NCBI GenBank assembly: GCA_020442065.1
Contig: JAGRKZ010000030.1
Span: 1 to 58,021 of the forward strand
Direction of reading: 5' to 3'
DNA from: Bauldia sp.
GTDB lineage: Bacteria > Pseudomonadota > Alphaproteobacteria > Rhizobiales > Kaistiaceae
DNA length: 58,021 bases
Of this stretch, positions 16,948-25,764 are shown one piece after another (position 1 is the first letter of the stretch; each line of letters begins with the position of its first letter). Under the pieces are notes generated by a model that saw nothing but the letters and a program-made list of their open reading frames with translations, was not told the DNA's origin and made no database searches. The position numbers and the translations under genes are program-made.

Positions 16948-17250
16948 ATGCGCCTTCTTCTCGCAGCCCTTCTTTTGTCCTCCTCGATCGGGGGCACAGT
17001 GGCCGTATCTGTCAGCCCGGCGGACGCCGCCGTCACACGCACAACCTCCCATCTCAACATGAGATTCGGACCTGGCGCCAACTATCGGCGTGTCACGACC
17101 ATACCGCCTGGTCAGACCATCAACGTTCTTGGCTGCACCGGCAACTGGTGTGCGGCGACGTGGCGCCGCCATCAAGGCTACGTGAACGCTCGGTACCTCA
17201 GTACGCACAAGACACTAATCGTTTCACCGCTATACGCATTTGGGCAGTGA
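16948..17250 (+). CDS. Secreted SH3b-domain protein
   Basis: 100 residues. A signal peptide (MRLLLAALLLSSSIGGTVAV, cleavage near PADA) precedes one bacterial SH3 domain: SHLNMRFGPGANYRRVTTIP, then PGQTINVLGCTGNWCAATWR and QGYVNARYL. The pair of Cys in GCTGNWC probably makes a disulfide. Such single-SH3b periplasmic proteins are common in Hyphomicrobiales and are thought to bind cell-wall or protein ligands. The start has AGGAG eight bases upstream. It stands alone. Confidence 0.85.
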   Translation: MRLLLAALLLSSSIGGTVAVSVSPADAAVTRTTSHLNMRFGPGANYRRVTTIPPGQTINVLGCTGNWCAATWRRHQGYVNARYLSTHKTLIVSPLYAFGQ

Positions 17251-17457
17251 CGGAGATTCGATGGTCAAGCGCATAGGTTGGCGAAGGAGGCATCGGTTGA
17301 GGCGCGGAGCCCCAAAGAATCGCCATCTCGGTTCCAAGTATGGAGATGCTTCGATCTCAGCGCACACGGCCAATCGCGATCACCCAAGTCCTCCTGGAGC
17401 CTCACTACGACCTTTGCAGTAACCTTGTCCGCTCCAAGAAGCCGTTCAATGAGCGTA

Positions 17458-17490
17458 CCGCCGCCTCGCCGGTGTGAGTTGAGGCGGCGG
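17458..17490. other. Strong 10-bp stem hairpin
   Basis: CCGCCGCCTC (17458-17467) and GAGGCGGCGG (17481-17490) are perfect inverted repeats around a 13-base loop. No T-run follows on either strand. It lies between convergent genes and may act with the next hairpin as a bidirectional transcription block. Confidence 0.5.
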
Positions 17491-17505
17491 CTCTGACAAG
17501 AAGCG

Positions 17506-17533
17506 GCGCCCCCCCACCAAGTGGAGGGGGCGC
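17506..17533 (-). terminator. Terminator of the DUF3604 gene
   Basis: GCGCCCCC...CCAC and GTGG-A-GGGGGCGC form a 12-bp stem with one bulged base and a three-base loop, ten bases past the stop of the minus-strand DUF3604 gene. Read on the minus strand it is followed by CGCTTCTTGT, a weak T-rich tail. Confidence 0.6.
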
Positions 17534-17542
17534 GTGCTTGCA

Positions 17543-19468
17543 CTATCCCGCCGGCGTGTACCAAATCGGCGATGTATAGGCGCGTTCCTGGGTCGTCATC
17601 GGAACTTCTTCGGACATCGAAACGCCGAAGCGCGCAGAATCGTAGGCCGTCCACCGGGGCGTCGGGATCTCGATCACGCGAGCGTAGTAGAAAGCCCTCA
17701 TTGAGGGATCGAAATCGGGATCGGTCCAGACTGTAGCAAGCTCTGGGGCGCCGATCGCGTTCGTGAAGGTCGCTGTCGCTACGTCAACGGTATTGCCTAC
17801 GGGCGGAAGCTTGCCCTGCGCATCGGGCTGACGATCGCCCGCCCATACGACATCATAGACGTGCTCATGAGTTTCCCCCGCATTGTCGAGCCAGCCCTTG
17901 ACGATTTGGATTCGGTCGAGGTTTCCGCTGTAAGCGTCCTTTAGTGCAGCAACCAGAAAAGTCGGCGCTGTTGCTGCTTCGGGAGCCGCCGGCAGGTCTC
18001 CTCCCATTGGCACGCCTTTGGCGTAGCCGGCCTCGGCTGGCAGCCGTGAGCGGGCATCCGCCTCGGTGAAGTTCCATCCACCGAAGAAACGGACGACGAT
18101 CCGGGATCCGGTTGTGGCGTAGACCTCCCTGCGCTCCATGGCGTCAAAGATCGCCCTTCGAGTATTCTCGGTGGCCCACACCGCTGCATATCCCGACGCC
18201 GCCATTTCCCAGCCAAGGACGCGCACTTCATCGAACTCGCCCACCACATGCTTCCAACGGCCGGCTTCGGGTTCGACGAGCGAATGCTTACCAAAAAAGT
18301 TGTCCTCCTCGGCTGTTGCCAGTCCAGTATGGCTATCCGTGGAGCCAACCATTCCGAACTTGTAGGGATTTGTGCCGAGACTGGCCTCAAGCTTAAGTCC
18401 GTTCTTCAGCGCTTCGCGGGCATACTCGTATTGCAGCATCCAGTCTTCTTTTGGCACCGGACCCAGATTCGATTTGTCCCAGGTCTCATAGTCCGCGAAC
18501 TCGTCGTTCGGGCTGAGGAACGGATGGGCTTCGCCGTCGCCCTTTATCTGCGTGACCTCATAGAGGGGTTCCCATTTTGCGCGCGTCTCGGCATACCCCG
18601 CCGTCAAAGGCTCGCCGGTCGCTGGATCGGTCTCGACTGGAAACATAAGGCCGTTTGAGAGGTTCCCGTTGTGGGCGAGCGCCAACACTCTGCCTCCAGT
18701 CGCCTCTTCATAGGTCTCCATCCAACGCCAAAGGTCTTCAGGGTTGAAGCTCTCAGCGGTCGTAAAGGGTAGTAAGCGGCGGGCGCGCTCGCCACCATCG
18801 CGATAGAGCACGTTTCGGTGGAGGTTGTTGCCGCCTACGGTCGGCGTCCACTCGTAACCGACAATGGTCGTGAAAGCGCCAGGGTCGTTGAAACGATCCG
18901 CAGTTTCCACGTACTCGTCCCAGATCGACTGAGCGAAGCGCCGGTTCAGGATCACGTCGGGGACGTTGCCCTCAGTAAATGCCGTGATTACGTCCATGGT
19001 CGCCATGAGCGCGGCGTCGCCACCTTGGTTTAGTCGCCGGTTCCAATCCGCGATCGTGGGGTCGCGCATGAGCGTCGCGTCGCCGTCAACAATCTCGTTC
19101 ATTGCGCCAAGGGCGTCCGAGTGATCGGCAACCACGAGCCAATCGAGCGGGCGCGATAGCTTGACGCGGAGACCGTGCGATGTGACGACTTCTTCGCCCC
19201 TGGCGAAACGGTATGCCTGCTCTGGATCGAGCAGCGCTCCAAATGCCCGAGCGTCCAGGGAATTTGATGTGTGCAGGTGGGTGTCACCCCAGAGCGGTCG
19301 CGTGGGAAACGTTCGACCGGCATATGGCGAATAGGTTTCGCGCTCAAATACCGAGTCGCCCGGGTTCAAAGTCATCTCACCGACTTGGCCGCCGAGCTGA
19401 ACCTCTTGAGCGCCGGCGTGCCACACCAGGCTCGCCGTGGTGAGCAGTGCGACTGCAAACGTACGCAT
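17543..19468 (-). CDS. Secreted DUF3604 (PHP-like) protein, full length
   Basis: 641 residues with a signal peptide (MRTFAVALLTTASLVWHAGA), so periplasmic. DUF3604 proteins have a PHP-type metal-hydrolase fold. Visible metal-site motifs are GDTHLHTSNS (His64, His66), VVADHSD (Asp115, His116), LALAHNGNLSNG and STDSHTGL. The C-terminus ends with DRIQIVKGWLDNAGETHEH and the typical APIWYTPAG-like close (here TSPIWYTPAG). The substrate is unknown. A terminator hairpin follows. A related but N-terminally truncated protein lies 1 kb away, beyond a divergent Crp/Fnr-like regulator. Family firm; function not known. Confidence 0.88.
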   Translation of the reverse strand: MRTFAVALLTTASLVWHAGAQEVQLGGQVGEMTLNPGDSVFERETYSPYAGRTFPTRPLWGDTHLHTSNSLDARAFGALLDPEQAYRFARGEEVVTSHGLRVKLSRPLDWLVVADHSDALGAMNEIVDGDATLMRDPTIADWNRRLNQGGDAALMATMDVITAFTEGNVPDVILNRRFAQSIWDEYVETADRFNDPGAFTTIVGYEWTPTVGGNNLHRNVLYRDGGERARRLLPFTTAESFNPEDLWRWMETYEEATGGRVLALAHNGNLSNGLMFPVETDPATGEPLTAGYAETRAKWEPLYEVTQIKGDGEAHPFLSPNDEFADYETWDKSNLGPVPKEDWMLQYEYAREALKNGLKLEASLGTNPYKFGMVGSTDSHTGLATAEEDNFFGKHSLVEPEAGRWKHVVGEFDEVRVLGWEMAASGYAAVWATENTRRAIFDAMERREVYATTGSRIVVRFFGGWNFTEADARSRLPAEAGYAKGVPMGGDLPAAPEAATAPTFLVAALKDAYSGNLDRIQIVKGWLDNAGETHEHVYDVVWAGDRQPDAQGKLPPVGNTVDVATATFTNAIGAPELATVWTDPDFDPSMRAFYYARVIEIPTPRWTAYDSARFGVSMSEEVPMTTQERAYTSPIWYTPAG

Positions 19469-19626
19469 GAGTCCTCCTCAAGACTACGAGCATGCCTCCG
19501 ATGACTGACGGGCCTCGCCGAAGCCTCTGGTCCGGGGCCGAAGTGCCGGCTGAAACATGATCCCCAACGGAAGAAGATACGGTCGGATGTTCCCACGCGC
19601 GACTCAAACGTTTTGACCAAATTTGT

Positions 19627-19646
19627 ACAATCTGCGACAGATTTGT
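19627..19646. promoter_or_regulatory. Inverted repeat between DUF3604 gene and Crp/Fnr-like regulator
   Basis: ACAATCTG-CGA-CAGATTTGT forms an inverted repeat (arms match after a one-base gap) about 30 bases before the GTG start of the Crp/Fnr-like gene, in the 207-base divergent gap. Preceding bases TTTGACCAAATTTG add a second short palindrome. It could be the regulator's own operator and could also control the divergent DUF3604 gene. The spacing differs from the classical TGTGA-N6-TCACA site. Confidence 0.35.
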
Positions 19647-19675
19647 GAGTCTCCAGAACGAAAGGGCATTGAGCA

Positions 19676-20371
19676 GTGGAGCGGGAGCAGGGATTGTCCA
19701 TCCTTAGGTCGCGTGGATGGCTTGCGACGACGCCCCTCGAGTTCCGTAAGCAGTTCTTGTCTGCTGCCCGCTGGCGCTACATCGAGGCGGGCTCCACCGT
19801 CACACTCGGCGGCGAAGAGAGAGATGACATCATTGGTCTAGCGGAAGGAACCGTCGCGGTAACCTCCGCGCTTGGCCTTGCCGGAACGCCGATAACGCAC
19901 CTCGCGCACGCAGTTTTCTGGATGGGTTATGGACCGATCCTTCTCGGGCGGCCACGGGTGATAACGGTGGAGGCAAGGACGCAGCTTTGGATAGCGGTGA
20001 TCCCGAAAGGGAGAATCCTGCCGCTGCTGGATGGGACAACGCGATGGTGGCGCTGTTTCATGCGCCTTCTCGCGGAGTACGGCGACACAAGCGCGATCAT
20101 CGCCTCCGATCTCCTGATTCGCCAATCAGACCGGCGCCTTGCTGCCACGATCCTTCGTTTCGCCGGGCTCCGGACTGCCGGCCCGGACCCAGCTGAAGAT
20201 GTGCGTATTGAGGTTACGCAGGCCGAACTTGCAGAAGCAGCTAACCTGTCGCGCAACGCGGCTGGCACGATCCTGCGGAGACTCGCTGCGAGCCGCTACA
20301 TCGAGATCGACTACCGCGGTGTTGTCGTGCTCGATCCCGCTCGCCTTAGGGAACTGGTTTCCGAGATCTGA
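19676..20371 (+). CDS. Crp/Fnr-family transcription regulator
   Basis: 231 residues from a GTG at 19676 (AAAGGG about nine bases upstream). The N-terminal 120 residues are a cyclic-nucleotide-binding-type barrel (FLSAARWRYIEAGSTVTLGG, DDIIGLAEGTVAV). A long dimer helix follows (residues about 120-150). Then comes the winged HTH: VRIEVTQAELAEAANLSRNA, AGTILRRLAASRYIEIDYRG. The Cys cluster typical of Fnr is absent and the phosphate-binding cassette of Crp is not evident, so the signal is unknown. It lies between two DUF3604 genes, divergent from one and co-directional with the other, so it probably controls them. Confidence 0.85.
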   Translation: MEREQGLSILRSRGWLATTPLEFRKQFLSAARWRYIEAGSTVTLGGEERDDIIGLAEGTVAVTSALGLAGTPITHLAHAVFWMGYGPILLGRPRVITVEARTQLWIAVIPKGRILPLLDGTTRWWRCFMRLLAEYGDTSAIIASDLLIRQSDRRLAATILRFAGLRTAGPDPAEDVRIEVTQAELAEAANLSRNAAGTILRRLAASRYIEIDYRGVVVLDPARLRELVSEI

Positions 20372-20496
20372 CGGTGAAGAAGTCTTCATGTTGGATCGAG
20401 AATCAATGACCAATATGGGGCAATCCATGCGCCATGCCGCGTGGTATCCTTAAGAGCCAATGTGGCTGGTCTGTGCGCCGGGTGGAGGGGTAGGCA

Positions 20497-21912
20497 ATGA
20501 GCCGTAGCTCGCCGGCACTTGCGAAGTCGATCTGGAACGGCCTCCTCGCCACTCTAGACGAGTACAACCAGCCGGGGGTCTTCACGACGTTCAGCGGCTT
20601 TGAATGGACCTTCAGCCCGCAGGGCGACAACCTGCACCGGGTCGTTCTGTTCGCCGACGGCGCCGAGAAGACCGGGACGGTCATGCCCTTGTCGTTCTTT
20701 GATGGCCCGACCCCCGAGAAGCTGTGGGACTATCTCGCGATATACGAAGAAAAGACGGGGGGGCGCGCGATCGCTATCCCTCATAACGGCAATCTCAGCA
20801 ATGGCCTGATGTTCTCCGACCGCAAGTTCGACGGGTCGCCAATGACGGCGGACTATGCGGCCCGGAGGATTCGCTGGGAACCGCTGCACGAAGTGAGCCA
20901 GATGAAGGGGGACGAGGAGACGCACCCCCTGCTGTCGCCGGACGATGAGTTCGCCGATTTCGAGAGGTGGGATGTTGGCAATATCTCTGGCTCGGCGCCC
21001 AAGAAACCGGAAATGCTGCAATACGAATACGCGCGCTCGGCATTCCGACTGGGGCTAAAGCTGCAGCGTGAAATCGGGGTCAATCCCTACAAGATGGGCC
21101 TGAACGCTTCGACCGACACCCACACCGGGCTGTCGACCTCTCGCGAGGAAAACTACTTCGGGAAGATGGCGCACACGGAGCCGTCGGCCGACCGCTTCGA
21201 CCGCGAGGTCGTACCCGCGGCGGATCCGGCGCTTCGTATCGTCACCGCGCAGGAGTCCGCGTCGGGCCTGACGGCGGTGTGGTCGCGCGAGAACAGCCGC
21301 AGCGCCATCTTCGACGCCCTGATCCGCAAGGAGGTCTATGCCACGACCGGCACGCGGATGCAGGTGCGCGTTTTCGGGGGCTGGAACTTCACCGCTGACG
21401 ACATCGCCAATCACGACTTCGTTGCCATCGGCTACCGCAAAGGCGTCCCCATGGGGGGCGACCTGGGACCGGCCGCTACGGGCAAGGCTCCAGGCTTCAT
21501 GGTGGCGGCGCTCCGTGACCTCGACGGGGCGAACCTCGATCGCATCCAGATCGTCAAGGGCTGGATCGACGCCGGCGGTGAGACCCATGAAAGGATATAC
21601 GACGTTGCCGTGTCCGGTGGCCGCGAGATCGGTGAGGACGGCCGGGCCAGGGAGCCGGTAGGTACAACCGTCGACGTTGCTACCGCGACCTATACGAACA
21701 CCATCGGCGCGGCGTCATTGACAGCCTTCTGGACCGACCCTGACTTCGATGCGGCCCAAGACGCGTTCTATTACGGCCGGGTGCTGGAAATACCGACCCC
21801 GCGATGGACGACCTACGACGCAGCCTCCTTCGGTGTTCCTTTGCCGACAAGCGTTCCTGCGACCCTTCAGGACCGGGCCTACACGTCGCCTATTTGGTAC
21901 ACTTCAGGCTGA
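20497..21912 (+). CDS. N-terminally truncated DUF3604 paralogue
   Basis: 471 residues. From AKSIWNGLLATLDEYNQPGV onward it aligns with the full-length protein at 17543-19468 from about residue 179 to the end, including AIPHNGNLSNG, STDTHTGLST and TSPIWYTSG. The first 178 residues are missing, so the signal peptide and the first metal ligands (HLH and DHSD) are absent. It nevertheless has its own ATG with a strong ribosome site (GGAGGGG, seven bases before) and no internal stop, so it may be translated as a cytoplasmic, metal-site-deficient form. Alternatively it is a recent relic. The sequence is clearly diverged from its paralogue, not a fresh copy. Confidence 0.75.
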   Translation: MSRSSPALAKSIWNGLLATLDEYNQPGVFTTFSGFEWTFSPQGDNLHRVVLFADGAEKTGTVMPLSFFDGPTPEKLWDYLAIYEEKTGGRAIAIPHNGNLSNGLMFSDRKFDGSPMTADYAARRIRWEPLHEVSQMKGDEETHPLLSPDDEFADFERWDVGNISGSAPKKPEMLQYEYARSAFRLGLKLQREIGVNPYKMGLNASTDTHTGLSTSREENYFGKMAHTEPSADRFDREVVPAADPALRIVTAQESASGLTAVWSRENSRSAIFDALIRKEVYATTGTRMQVRVFGGWNFTADDIANHDFVAIGYRKGVPMGGDLGPAATGKAPGFMVAALRDLDGANLDRIQIVKGWIDAGGETHERIYDVAVSGGREIGEDGRAREPVGTTVDVATATYTNTIGAASLTAFWTDPDFDAAQDAFYYGRVLEIPTPRWTTYDAASFGVPLPTSVPATLQDRAYTSPIWYTSG

Positions 21913-22189
21913 TACGATTGGGCTTGAGTTGAAGCCATTACACTCGCGGTGAGGGGCCATCCCGAGCGTCTCCAAGCGTCTCAATCGGAAAGAAACGGGG
22001 GCCTCCAACGGACCACATTCGCGGTGGGCGGGCCCGTGCATTGCAGTAGCCGGATCTTGTGGCACAACCAGAAACTGGCAAGATCCGCAGAAATCCGCCA
22101 TTCCCCTCGGAGAACGTTCGACCCCAGTTTCTCTCCCTCCGCCACGCTCCCCTACAGTTCGTCTCAGGGTTCGCTCAACGCCCGTTTTT

Positions 22190-22420
22190 GGGCGCGATAG
22201 GCTGCCTTCTGCGGCTTCAGGTCGATCGATCCTGTAAACCACCACGACGTCGATCTTGTCGGCGCCAGTGTCGGCGAGCAGCCTTTGGAGGGCTGGCCGC
22301 TCCCTCGATCCGCCCGAGTAGCCGCCGTCGTCAGACTTGGTCTCGACTGCCTTCCAGCCCTCGCTGGCCTGGCTCGTGACATAGGCAGCGATAAGATCGC
22401 TACTGCCGCCTCACCGTTGA
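22190..22420 (-). pseudogene. Fragment of a second type of serine recombinase
   Basis: Read on the minus strand this gives AAYVTSQASEGWKAVETKSD, then DGGYSGGSRERPALQRLLAD and TGADKIDVVVVYRIDR. This is the middle of the resolvase domain of zinc-ribbon/large serine recombinases (xxSQxxEGW, YDDGGFSGGxLERPALQRLLxD, GKIDVVVVYKxDRL). It loses the frame right after DR, where LTRSL would follow. It differs from the three resolvase copies elsewhere in the window. No start and no C-terminal domain are found. Confidence 0.65.
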
Positions 22421-22430
22421 TGACGCCTGA

Positions 22431-23093
22431 TCAGAACTTGAACGCGAGCCCGGTCAGAACTTCGCTCGAGTCGAAGCCGATATCGATCTTTTCGCCGTGG
22501 ACCCTGTACGTGTCGGTGCCGTAGTCGGTGTAACGGTACTCGGCACGGAACGTCAGGTTCTTGCTGAGCGCGACTTCCGCGCCGCCACCTGCAACCCAGC
22601 CGACGCCCGTCCGGGAATCCGAGTCTCGCGGAACCTTGAGGTCGATGCCACCAAATCCGACGCCCGCGGTCACGTAGGGCATGAAGCCGCCGAAGGCGAC
22701 ACCGGCCCGCGCCCGGAACGTACCGTTCCAGTTGTTTTCGATGCCGCCACCACGGGCTTTCCAGGCCATACCGCTGGCCATGATGTCGCCTTCCAAACCG
22801 CCGACAAAGGCGCCTGCCTGCCAGTTGTAGCCGGCGAAGGCGCCGCCGACAGCGCCGTCATAGGTCAGTGTCCCCGACTCGCGGCCGGGACCGATAGTAA
22901 CTTCGACGCCACTGCTCGCCCACCCGTATCCACCAACCGCACCGAAATAGGCGCCGCCCCAGTCAAACATTGCCGGCGCCGCCACGTAGTCGACCGGCGG
23001 CACCGCGCTCGCCGCAAGATCGGCGGCCGAGACCCCGCCCGCGGCGGCAATCAGCGAGACAAGGCTCGCTCCGATCAAACGAATGCGCATCAT
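22431..23093 (-). CDS. Outer-membrane beta-barrel protein (Omp25/31-like)
   Basis: 220 residues. I start at the first of two adjacent ATG codons (23093), with TTTGGGG upstream. A signal peptide (RIRLIGASLVSLIAAAGGVS, cleavage after SAA) is followed by the usual WGGAYFGAVGGYGWASSGVE segment and eight alternating strands with turn glycines. It ends in KNLTFRAEYRYTDYGTDTYR and an aromatic last residue (LTGLAFKF), the BAM recognition signal. Such proteins are abundant surface proteins of Hyphomicrobiales. It is flanked by mobile-element relics on both sides and reads toward the recombinase fragment. Confidence 0.88.
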   Translation of the reverse strand: MMRIRLIGASLVSLIAAAGGVSAADLAASAVPPVDYVAAPAMFDWGGAYFGAVGGYGWASSGVEVTIGPGRESGTLTYDGAVGGAFAGYNWQAGAFVGGLEGDIMASGMAWKARGGGIENNWNGTFRARAGVAFGGFMPYVTAGVGFGGIDLKVPRDSDSRTGVGWVAGGGAEVALSKNLTFRAEYRYTDYGTDTYRVHGEKIDIGFDSSEVLTGLAFKF

Positions 23094-23181
23094 GGTTGGC
23101 CCCAAAGATCTAACCAGTATTCTCCATTTGCATCTCTATGACCATCGTGCCGTCGACGAGAGAGATATTCAAGCCGCGAGA

Positions 23182-23397
23182 TGAACCGGCCCGGTTTTGC
23201 CGGAGGCTTCGAACCTTGAGAAGGTGGAGCCCTGATGAGCAAGACGACGAACAGGTATTCTCCGGAAGTGCGGGCCCGCCCGGTGTGGATGGTGTTCGAT
23301 CACGAGAAGGAGCATCCGGCGCGGTAGGCCGCCGTCAGCGGCTACAACCGTATTCGGTGCCGGCGTCAGCGCCTGTGGGCCGAATTGAGCTGATTGC
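23182..23397 (+). mobile_element. Left end of an IS3-family element with decayed orfA
   Basis: Bases 23182-23208 (TGAACCGGCCCGG...GGAGGCT) match the style of IS3-group terminal inverted repeats. From ATG 23235 the frame reads MSKTTNRYSPEVRARPVWMV then FDHEKEHPAR and a TAG at 23325. This is the start of an IS3 OrfA (MSKTTNKFSPEVRxRAVRMV, then HxxEHPSRW) where the expected Trp codon has become a stop. The following bases cease to match. No OrfB or right end follows, so it is a one-sided remnant. Confidence 0.7.
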
Positions 23398-23441
23398 ATG
23401 AGTGGAGAATTTGCGGCTCATCTTAGGCATCGCGGTGAAGG

Positions 23442-25611
23442 TCAGCTAACCACCAAGAAGTCGCTGGCGCCAATATTGTCGGGACTGGTGTCGAGGATGG
23501 CAAAGAGCTTTGCCTTGGCGCCACCCTTTCCGTCCTTGTCGTAGAAGCACTCACCCGTCTTTGTGTCGACGATAATACGGTCTTTGCCGTCTTTCGCCTG
23601 ATCGGCATTCTTACCAGCGAAGAAGGCCTTCGATTTCAGTTCTCCGAGCTTGAGCTTCTTGAAAATGCCAACGTGGAGGATGATCTCGTCGGCGCCCGGC
23701 AGAAAGTCCGTGACGTGGTCGACATTGGCTTTGCTGGTCTTCGCATCGAAGTAAAAGGCATAACTCCCAAGCCCACCCGTGAGGCGGTCGTTCCCTTCCC
23801 CGCCAGACAAGCTGTCTTTGCCGTCGTCTCCAAACTCTATGTCATTGCCATCGCCGCCGAAGAGGTCGTCTGCGTCGTCACCGGCGCGGAGCGTGTTGGC
23901 GGCGCTGTTGCCCCGCAGAAGGTTGTCTGCGTTGTTGCCAGTGGCGTTGATCACTCCGCTGCCGATCAGGGTGAGATTCTCGATGGCGCCCTTGGCGTGG
24001 ACGGTGTCGGCGAGGTTGAAGCTGACGCTCGACTTGACCGTGTCTCTTCCACTGCCACCCATTTCGTCAACGACGTCCCCGGCATTATCAACGATATAGG
24101 TGTCGTCGTTGGCGCCACCTTTCATCACATCGGCATTGCCCCTGCCATCCAGGGTATCCTGGCCGCGTCCGCCCTTGAGGATATTGGCATTGGCGTCGCC
24201 GGTGATCTGGTCCGACGCGGCGCCACCAGTGACGCTCTCGACGCCAGTTATTTGATCGATGCCGATCTGTGACCCTCGGGCCTGGTCAGTGGCCGCCGAG
24301 AGGTCCACGACGATACCCGCCGTTGCGCGAGAGTAGTCCACGGTGTCGCTGCTGCCGGCACCGCCATCATATCGATCATCTCCGTCCTTGGCCCCATCGA
24401 TCAGCCGGTCGTTGCCACCTTTCCCCCTGACGGTGGCGCCTTCCAAACGGCTGGTCAGCACATCATTTCCAGACGAACCCTCGATGGGGTCACTCCGCGG
24501 GTCCCATATCGAACCAAGAACGGACCCTTCCCGAGCGAAGCCGATGCGGCCGTCGGCAAGAGTTACGACCATAGGAGCGTGTGAGTCGTTGATAGAGCTG
24601 AGAACAAACTCGACGCCCACCTTAGCGCCCACGGCGTCAAACCTTTGAGCGCGAACGAGCCCGGCTTCAACGTCATTCCAAGAGACCAGGAACCCGCCGT
24701 CGAGCAGCCCTGTTACGTTGGCCTTCCTTTGAACTCCAACATTTGTTGTATTAGCTTGAGTATATAACTTAAGAATGCCCTCGGTATCACGTATTGAAAA
24801 AAAGATATCAGTATATCCTGCTCCTGCTAATTCTATGGTAACTGCACTGACGAATCTCCCCCCTATCAAGGGAGCGATGCTCACATGACCATCATGTAGA
24901 TCATTTCCAATAAACCCTTCGCTTTGAATATCGCCACTAGATGTAAGTACCACATATTTGTTATAAAAAAGGCGGTAAAGTTTGCTCTCTACCTATATAA
25001 TTGACAACAATTTCACCTGTATCAAGTACTATTACTTGTGACCGACGCTGATCTTCATCGTTTTCTTGTCCCTCAACGCTTCCGGGCATCTTTATAGGCG
25101 CTGAAACTACACCGCTGGAACTGACAATACGAAGAAAAATGTCCTCGACCGATCCTTCTTTAGTATAGGAAACGACATATCCTCCGTCTCCGAGGCTGGC
25201 GATCGAGGGGTCGTAGGTGTCGGCGCCCGACGTTTCGATGGCGTCGTTCGTGCCGGGTACGAGGTCTGCCGAGTACCGCTGGACGTAGATATCATGATCA
25301 TCGGGGAGTAGGTCGTACCGTGAGTAGGCAACAAGCACACCACCGCCGCTTTTAGTCTGCTCCGCCAGCGCCGGCTGAAGGCGCCACTGCGTGGCGGTGC
25401 TCTCACCGAGCAAGAGTTGATCGGTATCGCCGATCGGGCTTCCGAAAGGGTCGAGGAGACGGGCTCGGATGCTCGAACTCTGATCGGTGTCACTTTCCCA
25501 AACGGCCAGGATGTTGCCGTTGCTCAGACCGAGGAGTTGGGCGTCAAGTTCATTCCCCGGTGCCGTGTTCACCGGACCAAAGCTGTTATAGAGCGTCGGC
25601 GTGGTGACCAC
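23442..25611 (-). pseudogene. RTX protein gene split by a frameshift
   Basis: Two minus-strand frames, 24961-25611 and 23442-24953, belong to one protein of about 720 residues. The first begins at a GTG (25611) and holds repeats of the form LSNGNILAVWESD and DDHDIYVQRYSADL, typical of the propeller-like repeats in front of RTX blocks. The second continues such repeats (LLDGGFLVSWND). It then has RTX turns (GKGGNDRLIDGAKDGDD, GGRGQDTLDGRGNADVMKGG) and a C-terminal secretion-type domain (FAGKNADQAKDGKDRIIVDT). One base gained or lost in 24961-24995 joins them, near a run of six A/T. This may be a sequencing error, a true mutation or phase variation. The N-terminal half is conspicuously AT-rich. 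Confidence 0.75.
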
Positions 25612-25764
25612 TTTTGCCCTGGGCGCCGTTTTATCGGACGACTACTCTGCACGAACACCGCAAAGTACAAGTTTATCCGCGAGCCGAGCAAATCACTTTA
25701 AATAACCGATAACCTCACTACTGTGCGGTGTCGCCGGCGGAGGTAACCAGGAGAGGAAACCACT

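Noticed and set aside
17458..17490. Ten-bp hairpin as a rho-independent terminator of the SH3b gene
   Set aside because: No T-run on either side and 200 bases from the stop; listed only as a hairpin.
20389..20453. 21-codon frame between the Crp-like regulator and the truncated DUF3604 gene
   Set aside because: Only a weak GAAGAAG before the ATG and no features; possible leader peptide but not supportable.
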